A stretch of 64,000 bases of DNA from NCBI GenBank assembly GCA_018830285.1, contig JAHJSB010000010.1:123578-187577 (forward strand). The letters run 5' to 3'. Each line of letters begins with the position of its first letter. Position 1 is the first letter of the stretch. The translations under genes and the position numbers were made by a program. Of the stretch, positions 46,926 to 55,405 are shown piece by piece. A model generated the notes under the pieces. It did no database searches. It was given only the letters and a program-made list of their open reading frames with translations, and was not told where the DNA came from. This DNA comes from Alphaproteobacteria bacterium (GTDB lineage Bacteria; Pseudomonadota; Alphaproteobacteria; Caulobacterales; Hyphomonadaceae).

Positions 46926-48155
46926 CTAGTCTACCGAGACGATACGGCCATTCGCGATACCACGATCAGCAAGGTCGTCGCGCATCTCGGCCGCATCAGA
47001 ACGGGAGTCGAGCGGACCAACTCTGACCCGGAAATAGTCCGAACCGTTCACGCGCGCCGGCACGATCAGTACCGGAAGGTCAGATCCTAGCGATTGCCGA
47101 AAAGACTGTGCGTTGCCGATATCGGCAAAAGACCCGACCTGGACGAAATAGGCACCCTGCCCCGTTTGGGCGGACGCCGTGAAAACAGGAGCGGCCACCT
47201 GATTGGCCGATGCATAGATCACAGGCATTTGCTCCGGTGCCTGGGCCCCGACGGAATAGCTCGCCGGGATCATGCGCTCGGACGTCATGGATGGCTTGTA
47301 GGCGACCGTTTGATGGTTCACGGGAGCCGGACCCAGATAGCGGACGCGTACATTCGCACGGCCATCAGCACCGGATTCCAGCTCGTTCGCCGCACGCTTT
47401 GAAAGCTGCAATGATGCGCCATCCTCGAAGGGACCGCGGTCATTGACCCGTACGACAACCTGCTTTTGCGTATCGAGGTTGATCACTTGCACAAGGCTCG
47501 GCAGCGGCAATGTCGGGTGCGCAGCGGTCATGCCATCCTGTTCGAAGACTTCACCATTCGCTGTCGGAAGGCCTGAAAATTCGTCGCCATAAGTCACGCT
47601 AATGCCCGTTTCGTCGAACACGGGCGCCGCCTCAGGCGACGTCAGGTACGCACGCCCAGGCGCGGCGGCCATCGGGGCAGGCGTCACGATCCCCTGCCCT
47701 TGAGTTTGCGGCATGGGCTCAAGCGCAACCAGGGGTTCCGATTCCACAACCTGCGCCTCACGCGCGGTCGCAATCTGCGCCGCTGCGGCTTGAGCATCAA
47801 AACTGTTGGGTGTCATGGCCTGTTCGGTCACCTGTCGCGGTGCAGACATTTGCGGTGCGTTCACACTCGCATATTCGCGCGCTACAGGTTCTGGCTGGCG
47901 CATGGCAGCTTGTCCCGGGTAGCGGAAAGCAATGCGATTGCCCTCCTCGCCGGGTGCGGGTGCAGACGATCGGGTCGGGACGGTCGCCGCCGGGACGTTT
48001 CGGACGGGCTCGACTGTTGCGCCCTGCCCAGCATAGACGATCGGCGCAGGGGTGCGCTTGCTGGCGTCAGCTGGACCTGTTCCGACCAGCGCCAAGGCGC
48101 TCGCAGCCAGAACGGCTCGAATCTTGATGGAGTGGCATAGTGTCGGGAAACGCAT
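46926..48155 (-). CDS. rlpA: RlpA-type septal lytic transglycosylase with SPOR domain
   Basis: A 409-residue exported protein. After a Sec signal (no lipobox Cys is seen, unlike E. coli RlpA) there is a ~170-residue Ala/Pro/Gln-rich linker, then the double-psi beta-barrel domain with 'YGDEFSGLPTANGEVFEQ', 'TAAHPTLPLPSLVQVINL' and the catalytic 'VVVRVNDRGPFEDG', and a C-terminal SPOR domain from about residue 327 ('AYFVQVGSFADIGNAQSFRQ'). SPOR binds denuded glycan at the division septum. It heads the chain rlpA-dac-tmk-holB-tatD on the minus strand. Confidence 0.93.
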   Translation of the reverse strand: MRFPTLCHSIKIRAVLAASALALVGTGPADASKRTPAPIVYAGQGATVEPVRNVPAATVPTRSSAPAPGEEGNRIAFRYPGQAAMRQPEPVAREYASVNAPQMSAPRQVTEQAMTPNSFDAQAAAAQIATAREAQVVESEPLVALEPMPQTQGQGIVTPAPMAAAPGRAYLTSPEAAPVFDETGISVTYGDEFSGLPTANGEVFEQDGMTAAHPTLPLPSLVQVINLDTQKQVVVRVNDRGPFEDGASLQLSKRAANELESGADGRANVRVRYLGPAPVNHQTVAYKPSMTSERMIPASYSVGAQAPEQMPVIYASANQVAAPVFTASAQTGQGAYFVQVGSFADIGNAQSFRQSLGSDLPVLIVPARVNGSDYFRVRVGPLDSRSDAAEMRDDLADRGIANGRIVSVD

Positions 48156-48395
48156 CGCGTAAAGTTGACCTCATTCTGCGGCTTCGGAATCGACCTTCGG
48201 TCATTCCTGAGCGGCTGTTCTGCCGCCTTCAATTTGTATGGTTACCACAGCAAAATGCACACACGGTGAACCGGGAAACCCGTATTGGCCGAACCCGGCA
48301 AGGACACGTTAACACTTTTCCGGCCAGTCAAACCCGGCGCCCGCCGCACATCGGCTCTTGCAAACCACCAGTCATTATACCAAACACGGCACGCC

Positions 48396-48485
<90 letters not shown>

Positions 48486-48561
48486 CTTGGCGCTATTAAT
48501 GCGCTGTATTGAATGTGGTTTTTCAACAAATAATCTAACCTACCCATCCATACACTCATCC

Positions 48562-48896
48562 TTATGGCCTGGTCAGGTGCGGTTTTTTGGCGGAAGCAGG
48601 TGGAGACTTCGACAGCCCGAACGGGTTCGCCGCGATGTACCTCCTCAACCGCGCGACGTGCTCGATGTTGCGCGGTCCGCTAACGCCGCGCTGTTCGCCA
48701 ATCTCAACGACGGGCTGGATCACTTCCACATCGGCTCCCTTGCTACCGCACACCTGGCATCGGGCATTCGAGGCAACGCTCGTAACGGTCGCATGGTTAG
48801 GCAATGTATGCAGGTCCAGCGGTAGCGGCCCATCAGATGGTGTAAATCGTGCACGCCGTCTCGGCTGCGGCGCTGGGTTCAGTTGCCCACACCGGG
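48562..48896 (-). other. possible remnant of a zinc-ribbon protein in a 393-nt region without intact gene
   Basis: Between the tRNA and the transposase remnant there is no gene with a good start. One minus-strand frame, open from just inside the transposase end to 48562, reads '...ARCGQL...', 'PLPLDLHTLPNHATVTSVAS' and 'NARCQVCGSKGADVEV', a spacing of Cys pairs typical of small alphaproteobacterial zinc-ribbon proteins. It has no ATG and only a TTG at 48804. It may be the end of a decayed gene or a chance frame. Confidence 0.2.
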
Positions 48897-49190
48897 CAGG
48901 CTGAGAACAGGGTTATCGACTATCCGGGCGAGACTTTCCAGTGACATGTATCGCCGGGTGAGCGCCCATTCGTCGTTCTGCTCAAGCAGCAGTGCGCCGA
49001 CAAGGCGGATGATGGCGGCATCGTTCGGGAAGATACCGACAACGTTCGTGCGTCGCTTGATCTCCTTGTTGAGGCGTTCAAGGGGATTGGTCGAGTGGAT
49101 CTGCGTCCAGTGTTCCTTCGGGAAGGCCATGTAGGCGAGCACGTCCTCCTCGCTGGCATCCATCAGCCCTGCTGCAACCTTCCGGAGGAG
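48879..49190 (-). pseudogene. IS256-family transposase, 5'-truncated remnant
   Basis: About 100 residues match the C-terminal part of IS256 (Mutator-type) transposases: 'LLRKVAAGLMDASEEDVLAY' continuing with 'MAFPKEHWTQIHSTNPLERL', 'NKEIKRRTNVVGIFPNDAAI' and 'RLVGALLLEQNDEWALTRRY'. The last catalytic Glu region is included, but the N-terminal 300 residues with the DNA-binding part and the two catalytic Asp residues are gone; the frame upstream of about 49190 is unrelated sequence. No terminal inverted repeats of the element were seen. It cannot be active. Confidence 0.88.
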
Positions 49191-49282
49191 AGGCGCGCAG
49201 TGGTAGTGGCACTTGGACGAAGTTTCCGTGAAGATCAGAGGTGGGAAGCGCGCCCTTTGGGATATTTTCACGCGGATGAAAA

Positions 49283-49340
49283 TTGCGGACAGGGGACAAC
49301 ACCGCCCCAAACGGCGGATTGCTTGCAAACCTGTCCGCAA
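49283..49340. repeat. nested palindromic element (REP-like)
   Basis: A perfect 11-base inverted repeat, TTGCGGACAGG (49283-49293) and CCTGTCCGCAA (49330-49340), encloses a second one, CCGCC (49302-49306) and GGCGG (49313-49317). The 58-base unit would fold as a long hairpin. It lies in the 417-nt stretch 49190-49606 between the transposase remnant and the next lipoprotein gene, which otherwise holds no gene I can support. It may be a dispersed palindromic repeat or an end of a lost mobile element. Confidence 0.5.
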
Positions 49341-49606
49341 ATCACCTGACAGACCTTGGCCTGCCCTGTATCCAGGGGCGCTGGCTATATTGCGCTGCGC
49401 CGGGGGCGCAAGATGCCCGCGCCCGAAACAGATTCGCGAGCTCGCACCAGGCCTGCCTGAGCACAACCTCGAGGCCTGTCCTCAGACACTTTCCGGCAGC
49501 AGGGATGCCAGTTTTATCAGCGCTGGCCATGACACGCTCTGCCGCAGCGCCGAGCTGGACTGGACCAACTGATCCAAGACAATCTCGGCTGAGAACAATT
49601 AGGGCG

Positions 49607-50104
49607 TCATGACGCGTCCTGCAGCGTGAGGATGATACGTCGGTTCCCGCGTGGATCATCGACGATCTGGACCGAGCTCGCGCCGCCAAAGCCCCCTCCG
49701 GAGATGGCCAGTATCAGCATGCCACGTAGATCACTGACTTCCTCAACCTTGATATCCGTGTCCAATCCCCACTTCACAATGGCATCTCGGATATCTCCCT
49801 GGGAGGTCAGCGTCCGAGCCTGCAACTGGTGAGCCGGTGGAACCGACCCCACTTCGGTCTTGCTGTAAATGCGAAGGTCATCCGGCAGCGGAAAATGCTT
49901 CGGCAACCAGTCTGGCACTGGTAAGTTAACCCGACCGAGCAGGCGATCCGTCTCCGCATCGTTCCCCGTTTTTGCTGACGTGACATCGGTGCGGTTTAAC
50001 GCGGAATCTTTTGACTCTGGCGGAGCGCTGCCGGAACAGGCCGCAACCAGGAAGATACCGCCCAGGAGCACAGCTGTGGTCACCCTCGAAGGCCATTGTG
50101 TCAT
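49607..50104 (-). CDS. small lipoprotein of the sigma/kinase locus (1)
   Basis: A 165-residue predicted lipoprotein. The signal 'MTQWPSRVTTAVLLGGIFLV' ends in lipobox VAAC (Cys23). A polar linker is followed by 'VNLPVPDWLPKHFPLPDDLR' and a compact alpha/beta domain ending 'GNRRIILTLQDAS'. The plan (lipobox, linker, a Pro-bounded '[LV]P..' strand, then about 100 residues ending in a beta strand) is shared with three other small proteins at 50326, 54938 and 55406. No known family was recognised. It is divergent from the next gene. Confidence 0.7.
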   Translation of the reverse strand: MTQWPSRVTTAVLLGGIFLVAACSGSAPPESKDSALNRTDVTSAKTGNDAETDRLLGRVNLPVPDWLPKHFPLPDDLRIYSKTEVGSVPPAHQLQARTLTSQGDIRDAIVKWGLDTDIKVEEVSDLRGMLILAISGGGFGGASSVQIVDDPRGNRRIILTLQDAS

Positions 50105-50325
50105 GTGGATCTTCTTTCATGCTCATGCGCGCTGAGCGCCCGGCTTACTACTGGAAACGCAAACCCGAGCCTGTCTCCGCCACGCGGCACCCTCAGCATG
50201 CCATGCGTAAAGTGATGCCCGGGTAGATTGGCTCGTTTCGACTGATCGATTCTTTGGCGGAAACGCCGCGTGAACTGCGTTGGATATCATGGGCCCGTTC
50301 GCGGCTTGTAGAAGAGGACATCATC

Positions 50326-50793
50326 ATGACCAGATCAGTATTCGATCGCCGCTTTTTGCTTACGGCTTTGGCAATTGGCGCCGTGAGCAGCATGCCAGCA
50401 TGCATAGCCGGCGCAGACGCCCCTACCCTACCGGTTGACGAGCTAGCAGAGCCACAGAACATCTCATTGCCAGAAGGGTTTCCCGAAACCATCAACTTCC
50501 CTGCTGGCAGTCGCATCGTCAGCGCGTCAGGTGGCCAGCCACCCGAATATGCCAGCCGGAGCTATCAGGTGGACGGGCAGGTCAGTGATACGGTCGATTC
50601 AGTCGTCGCCTTCTTTACGGCCATGATCGAAAAGAATGGATACGAGATCCTGGAGGTCGAAAAAGGGAATGCAACCCTGATCCGGTTTGATACGATCGGG
50701 CTCGACGACGCCAGCATCATGGTCATGGATATGTTCGGCGATGGCACCACATCATTCTCTATATCCATGATCATGGATCCGGAGCCGGAATAG
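50326..50793 (+). CDS. small exported protein of the sigma/kinase locus (2)
   Basis: A 155-residue exported protein. The ATG at 50326 follows GAAGAGGA; upstream in-frame codons lack coding character. The N-terminus 'MTRSVFDRRFLLTALAIGAV' has a twin-arginine-like RRFLL and ends 'SSMPAC', a possible but atypical lipobox. The mature domain starts 'PQNISLPEGFPETINFPAGS', contains 'VVAFFTAMIEKNGYEIL' and ends in an acidic, beta-rich tail. 'PQ[ND]ISLP' is shared with the interrupted gene at 54938-55390. It stands about 90 nt before the ECF sigma gene on the same strand. Confidence 0.7.
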   Translation: MTRSVFDRRFLLTALAIGAVSSMPACIAGADAPTLPVDELAEPQNISLPEGFPETINFPAGSRIVSASGGQPPEYASRSYQVDGQVSDTVDSVVAFFTAMIEKNGYEILEVEKGNATLIRFDTIGLDDASIMVMDMFGDGTTSFSISMIMDPEPE

Positions 50794-50886
50794 CAGCTCT
50801 GAACTTGTGATTGCATTGGCCATGCTTCTTGCATACCCGTAGAAAGGTCTCGGCATTGTCCGGGATCGTTCTGCGGGGACCAGCAT

Positions 50887-51450
50887 TTGACCAACGCGCC
50901 AGACAGTGACCCTCAAAGCGAGCCAAGCAACCAAGCGCTCGGCCTGTCCGAAGAATTGCTGGCCGAGACATATGACGTTCTTCGGCGCATCGCCTCACGT
51001 CAACTCGGGCGCCAGCGTCCCAGCGCGACTCTCAACACAACGATGATTGTGCACGAGGCCTGGCTCAAATTGTCAAAAGACAGCAGTCGGCGCTTCGCCG
51101 ACCAGAGCCACTACCTGGCAACCGCATCCCGCGCCATGCGCCAGGTACTCGTCGACCATGCCCGGCGCAAACTTGCTGAGAAACGCGGTTCAGGCGCCGA
51201 GCATGTCAACATAGACGATTACCAGATACCGGGCAGCACAGCAGAAGCCCAGATCCTCGATATCGAGGCCGCCCTCGCCGCGCTTGCCAAGAAAGCGCCG
51301 GATCTCGAACGCATTGTAGAATGCCGGTTCTTTGCGGGCCTCACAGTCGAAGAAACCGCACACGCACTCGGACGATCAGTCAGGACTGTCGAGCGAGACT
51401 GGGCCCGCGCCCGCTCCTACCTCGCCGAGAGCCTCGATACACAGGCCTGA
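50887..51450 (+). CDS. ECF-type RNA polymerase sigma factor (PF07638/TIGR02999 type)
   Basis: A 187-residue ECF-like sigma factor. No ATG fits; the TTG at 50887, behind GGGG, gives 'MTNAPDSDPQSEPSNQALGL'. Region 2 is 'YDVLRRIASRQLGRQRPSAT', 'LNTTMIVHEAWLKLSKD' and 'FADQSHYLATASRAMRQVLV'; region 4 is 'RIVECRFFAGLTVEETAHAL' and 'SVRTVERDWARARSYLAE'. This subgroup (long region 2 with LxxTxxVHEAxLxL) is known to be encoded beside Ser/Thr kinases, and such a kinase gene lies 1 kb downstream. No anti-sigma gene was seen, so phosphorylation by that kinase is the likely control. Confidence 0.9.
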   Translation: MTNAPDSDPQSEPSNQALGLSEELLAETYDVLRRIASRQLGRQRPSATLNTTMIVHEAWLKLSKDSSRRFADQSHYLATASRAMRQVLVDHARRKLAEKRGSGAEHVNIDDYQIPGSTAEAQILDIEAALAALAKKAPDLERIVECRFFAGLTVEETAHALGRSVRTVERDWARARSYLAESLDTQA

Positions 51451-51469
51451 TTGCGGCAAACCGGCAAAA

Positions 51470-52243
51470 TTACCACTTGAATATCTTGCGTACTGCCTTT
51501 GCAGCTTCGTTTCTCGCCTTCCCGCGCACCTGTTGGTCGACTTCATTTTTTGCCGTGTTGGCCGCATCACCAGCCACATCCCCGGCATAACCTCCAGCGG
51601 CGCCGAACACGCCAGGCATCCCGCCTGCGCCCATCGACATAACCTGGTATCCGGCTGGCACTTCGAAGAGCTCGTCTGCCTGAAAGGTCCTTTGCAGACC
51701 GTTGAGGTCGTAGCTGATAGTCTCTGCTCGCTGACCCGGCTCTACCTGCGTCATGCGCATGCGCACCGTGATATTCTCAGGCGTGCTCCAGACATCTCCC
51801 GATGTCGTTCCGCCGCCAGACACAGTCGCCCGGAGGAAGTGATGATCTGTCATCACGCCATTCACTGTTTCTCGTCCAATGAAGCGCTTTTCCAGCACAG
51901 CCGTTTGCTCATCCAGGCCATCGAGAGGCGATTTGGCCTGGTCGGCTCCAAAGGGGATCTCCATGGCAAAGCCCTGCTGCGGTGAAATCGACCACAGTGT
52001 CTGGAGATCATCGCGCCAAATCTGAATCACGGTCTGGCCCTCCATGGTCATTTCAGTGCGGTTCTTGCCAGGCTTGGAATATACGGCCTGGCTCAGGCTC
52101 GCTTCGTTTGTCACAATTGTGCGCTGCCCCTGATAGGACACCGTCGGTGGTCCGAAGACAGCGATCTCCTGAGCCCCGGCCGGGCCAGCTGCGACAAGTA
52201 AACAGACAACTGTTGCGGCCGTGGCCATTGTGGATCGAAGCAT
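51470..52243 (-). CDS. exported DUF4412-like protein
   Basis: A 257-residue exported protein with signal 'MLRSTMATAATVVCLLVAA' and cleavage near AGAQ. The body, beta-rich with 'AVYSKPGKNRTEMTMEGQTV', 'IQIWRDDLQTLWSISPQQGF', 'FIGRETVNGVMTDHHFL' and 'VWSTPENITVRMRM', resembles DUF4412/LolA-like lipid-binding folds that follow a reporter-like pattern of 'k.r.e....g..v..i.r.D....w.l.p'. The C-terminal 50 residues are Gly/Ala-rich and end in a basic amphipathic helix. It is convergent with the sigma gene (19 nt between stops) and divergent from the kinase gene. Family call moderate, function unknown. Confidence 0.65.
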   Translation of the reverse strand: MLRSTMATAATVVCLLVAAGPAGAQEIAVFGPPTVSYQGQRTIVTNEASLSQAVYSKPGKNRTEMTMEGQTVIQIWRDDLQTLWSISPQQGFAMEIPFGADQAKSPLDGLDEQTAVLEKRFIGRETVNGVMTDHHFLRATVSGGGTTSGDVWSTPENITVRMRMTQVEPGQRAETISYDLNGLQRTFQADELFEVPAGYQVMSMGAGGMPGVFGAAGGYAGDVAGDAANTAKNEVDQQVRGKARNEAAKAVRKIFKW

Positions 52244-52454
52244 GGTCTAATTCCTTTTTGTGTTTGTTGTGCGCCCTATTGTGTAGAACGCATTCACGTG
52301 CCGTGATCCGCCACATGCGTTGTTTGGCGGGTTTTCCGCTCCGGTTGCGTCAAGATCTTGGGAACAGGGACGCACGCGGGCCACGCTGGCGCATTGAAAA
52401 CTAGATATCCGATGTCGTGAGCGGGACACTCACGACAGATCAGAAAGGCACGCC

Positions 52455-54947
52455 TTGGGCACCGCAGACAACACTCAGTGGAATAGACTCGACGAGGTGT
52501 TCTCGGCGGCGCTGGAGCTGCCCGAGGACGCACGCCAGGCCTGGCTGCAGGAGGAACTGGCCGATACGCCTCACATTCTTCGCCGGGCGACACAGCTGCT
52601 CGAACGTGAACGCGATAGCCGGGCGCGATTTGACAGAATGCAAACGCTTCGCTCATCGATGCTTGAAGAGGTCTCGGCGGGACTAGACAGCTTCGCTGAA
52701 GACCCCCGGATCGGCGCCAGATATGGTCCCTGGCGTATCCTGCGGCGAATAGCTGCCGGTGGTTTGTCAGTGGTATACGAAGCCAATCGTGATGATGGAC
52801 GATACGATCAGACGGTTGCGCTGAAAGTCATGCGCGCTGGCATGCAGAATGGTGAGGCTGTGCGTCATTTTCTGCGTGAACGCCGTATTCTCTCCACGCT
52901 CGACCATCCAGGTGTCGTGCGCATCATTGATGGTGGGGAAACGGCGACGGGCGCTCCCTGGCTGGTCATGGACCTGGCGCCGGGACGTCCGATAACCGAT
53001 TACTGCCACGCAGCAGGACTCGGCCTGCGCGCCCGTCTTGCGCTCGTCGCCGATGTCGCCGACGCGGCGCAGTCAGCGCATTCCAAACTGATTGTCCATC
53101 GCGACATCAAGCCGGACAATATCATCGTCTCGGATGATGGCCGGGCGCGGTTGCTCGACTTCGGCGTATCCAGCCTCGCCGGTGGCCTCAGCGATCCTGA
53201 TGGACCGACCGCCATGACGCCCGACTATGCGTCACCCGAACAGTTGCGGCTGGAGCAAGTCACGACCGCAAGCGACATTTACCAGCTAGGCCGCGTCCTT
53301 TCAGAACTCTGCACGGGCCTGAAGCTGCCTTCCGGTACGCAGGCCGTCATCGACAAGGCGATGGCGCAGGCCCCCGATGACAGGTATCCCTCAGCGGCAA
53401 GCTTCGCCAGCGATTTGCGGTCAGTCCTGGATGGGCGCGCGCCTGCGGCAAGGCCGGACTCGCACCTGGAAGCGGGATATCGCTTCGTCCGGCACAACCG
53501 GATGGCGTCCGGGCTGGCGGCCCTCCTGATCCTGGGCGTTATTGGCTGGGGCATCATGCTGTCAGCACATGGACATGCAATGGAACGTGAGCGTGCCATC
53601 GCGATCGCAGAAGCGGATCGGGCTGATCGCGGCAAGAGTGTTCTGCTGGACCTGTTCCGCCGGGTTGATCCATTGGAGCTGGACGGCGTGGAATCGGATA
53701 TTGGCGGCATGACGTCCATTCTCGAACCAACACTCGGCGATGTGCGCGAACGCCTGGCGGACGATCCTGAACTTCAGGCCGAGCTCATAGGCTGGGTCGC
53801 TCGGGCCAAAGACCGCTCCGATGATCTGAGCGAGGCAAAGACACTCGCCGATGAGGTGGTCAGTCTTCTCGGCGCTTCAGGCGCGTCGTATTCCAGTCAA
53901 TATGCGGCTGCCCTGGCTTACCGTGGCTGGCTGGGTATTCAGCTGGGCGAGGTCGAACAAGGTGCCGCGCAGATCGAGCAGGCATTGTCCATTGCCCGTG
54001 CGGCGCCGCAAAGCGACTCACCTGCGCTCGACACGTTCCTGACGGCCGCATGGTCACATGAAGGCGAATGGGTACAGCAACGCGTCCTTTTCGAGGAGGC
54101 TCTTCCCCGCGCACTGGCCTCCGGCTCCATTAGTGGCGAGATCGAGGCGCGCTCAGGACTGGGGCGCGCGCTCGGCGAACTGGGTGAACTTGCTGGAGCT
54201 GAAGACCATATCCGGAAGGCCGTCGCATTGACGCAGGCCACTTACGGACCAGACCACGCTCGCCTTGCGCTGCCTTTATCCGATCTTGCGCGCATACTGA
54301 GTGATCGGGGACATTCAGATGAGGCTATTGCAACGCACCGGCGTGCGCTTGCCTTGTCCACAAAGGCGTTCGGTCCCCTCAACTCGTCCACGCTGTCCCA
54401 TCAGAACAATCTGGCGAATGTACTCGCGAGCACCAGATCTTATGATGACGCGATCACGCTTTACGAGACGATACTGGCATCTCGAATCCTGATCTCGGGA
54501 GGCGATACATTGGAGGTCGGCGAAGTTTATCAGAATCTTGCGGCCACCCAGGCGCTGGCGGGCCGACCGCACGACGCGCTCGCGACCCTCGACAGGGCGC
54601 AGGCAATATTCGATGACAAATTGCCCGCTGGCCACCCAAGGCGCGCATTCCCTGCCCTGACACGCTCAGCTGTCTTGCTTGAGCTGCGTCGCTATGGCGA
54701 CGCCGAAAGTAATGCCCGTTACGCCTTTGATGCATTGTCGCTGTCGCTTCCTGCGGGACATTTCGCAACCGAACTTGCGCGCTGCCGCATCGGCATGGCC
54801 CGTCTGGGACGAGGCGACCGGAAGGGGGCGCGCACTTATATTGACAAGGCGTTGCTGGAGCTGGTAACACAGGCTGCGGCGCCGTCGATCTACGTCGGGC
54901 CGTGCCAGGCTGCCGGACGCGAACTCAGCCTCCAGACTCAGCCCTGA
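52455..54947 (+). CDS. transmembrane Ser/Thr protein kinase with extracytoplasmic TPR region
   Basis: An 830-residue receptor-like kinase. The start is a TTG at 52455 after AGAAAGG. Residues 1-85 are an N-terminal helical region; the kinase domain (about 92-335) has 'RRIAAGGLSVVYEA' (Gly loop), 'VALKVM' (Lys), 'VHRDIKPDNIIV' (His 215 region), 'LLDFGVSSLAGG' and 'TPDYASPEQ', all intact. One transmembrane segment follows ('MASGLAALLILGVIGWGIML', about 351-372). The rest, about 450 residues, is helical with TPR-like repeats ('GDTLEVGEVYQNLAATQAL', 'EAIATHRRALALS') and should lie in the periplasm. It probably controls the nearby ECF sigma factor; inference from known sigma/kinase pairs. Confidence 0.9.
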   Translation: MGTADNTQWNRLDEVFSAALELPEDARQAWLQEELADTPHILRRATQLLERERDSRARFDRMQTLRSSMLEEVSAGLDSFAEDPRIGARYGPWRILRRIAAGGLSVVYEANRDDGRYDQTVALKVMRAGMQNGEAVRHFLRERRILSTLDHPGVVRIIDGGETATGAPWLVMDLAPGRPITDYCHAAGLGLRARLALVADVADAAQSAHSKLIVHRDIKPDNIIVSDDGRARLLDFGVSSLAGGLSDPDGPTAMTPDYASPEQLRLEQVTTASDIYQLGRVLSELCTGLKLPSGTQAVIDKAMAQAPDDRYPSAASFASDLRSVLDGRAPAARPDSHLEAGYRFVRHNRMASGLAALLILGVIGWGIMLSAHGHAMERERAIAIAEADRADRGKSVLLDLFRRVDPLELDGVESDIGGMTSILEPTLGDVRERLADDPELQAELIGWVARAKDRSDDLSEAKTLADEVVSLLGASGASYSSQYAAALAYRGWLGIQLGEVEQGAAQIEQALSIARAAPQSDSPALDTFLTAAWSHEGEWVQQRVLFEEALPRALASGSISGEIEARSGLGRALGELGELAGAEDHIRKAVALTQATYGPDHARLALPLSDLARILSDRGHSDEAIATHRRALALSTKAFGPLNSSTLSHQNNLANVLASTRSYDDAITLYETILASRILISGGDTLEVGEVYQNLAATQALAGRPHDALATLDRAQAIFDDKLPAGHPRRAFPALTRSAVLLELRRYGDAESNARYAFDALSLSLPAGHFATELARCRIGMARLGRGDRKGARTYIDKALLELVTQAAAPSIYVGPCQAAGRELSLQTQP

Positions 54948-55390
54948 GGAATGATGCTCAGAGAAATCACGAGATGGTCGCCCGCAGAGTCGATCTGGAT
55001 GTGAGCCACTGTGCCAAGCGCCAACCACTTGCTGGAGAACTGTATCAACTGGGGTGTCGCGGCCGCATCATTCCCGACAAGCTGGTATCGCGCTGCCATC
55101 AGGTCGCCGCGCAGGCTCGCCGTCACATCAACCGCGTCCAGATACTGCCATGAATAACTCTGGAGGCTGTAGCTTGCGTAATCATCAGATGGCAGCTTCA
55201 TCCGGCGCATTTCGAATATTACCAGGTCCTGAGGCAGCGAAATATCCTGCGGTAATCAGGCAGGCCTCTTTGACGGTGATTCAGCGCGTGCCGCGATCGC
55301 ACTTTGTCCACTCCGGTTCTCCTGAAGGGGCGGCTCTGACATGCCGCAGGCCGTTAGCAAGACCGCGCCCGCGACGAAAACTGTGAACAT
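54938..55390 (-). pseudogene. small lipoprotein of the sigma/kinase locus (3), interrupted by in-frame TGA
   Basis: From the ATG at 55390 (behind GAGGAGAGGC) the frame encodes a lipoprotein signal 'MFTVFVAGAVLLTACGMSEP' (lipobox LTAC, Cys15) and a linker, then meets TGA at 55258-55256 (codon 45). The same frame continues without interruption for 105 codons to the stop at 54938, starting 'LPQDISLPQDLVIFEMRRMK'. 'PQDISLP' matches 'PQNISLP' in the protein at 50326, so both halves once formed one 150-residue protein, the same length as its tandem neighbour at 55406-55858, 15 nt upstream. It is either a recent pseudogene or a sequence error. Its end overlaps the kinase gene by ten bases. Confidence 0.75.
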
Positions 55391-55405
55391 GCCTCTCCTC
55401 GCGCC

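Noticed and set aside
49283..49612. Plus-strand frames in the gap after the transposase remnant
   Set aside because: Arg/Pro/Cys-rich translations without homology; typical non-coding GC-rich frames.
55256..55258. TGA read as selenocysteine or Trp
   Set aside because: No selenocysteine insertion context or related selenoprotein family, and all other genes in the window use TGA as stop.
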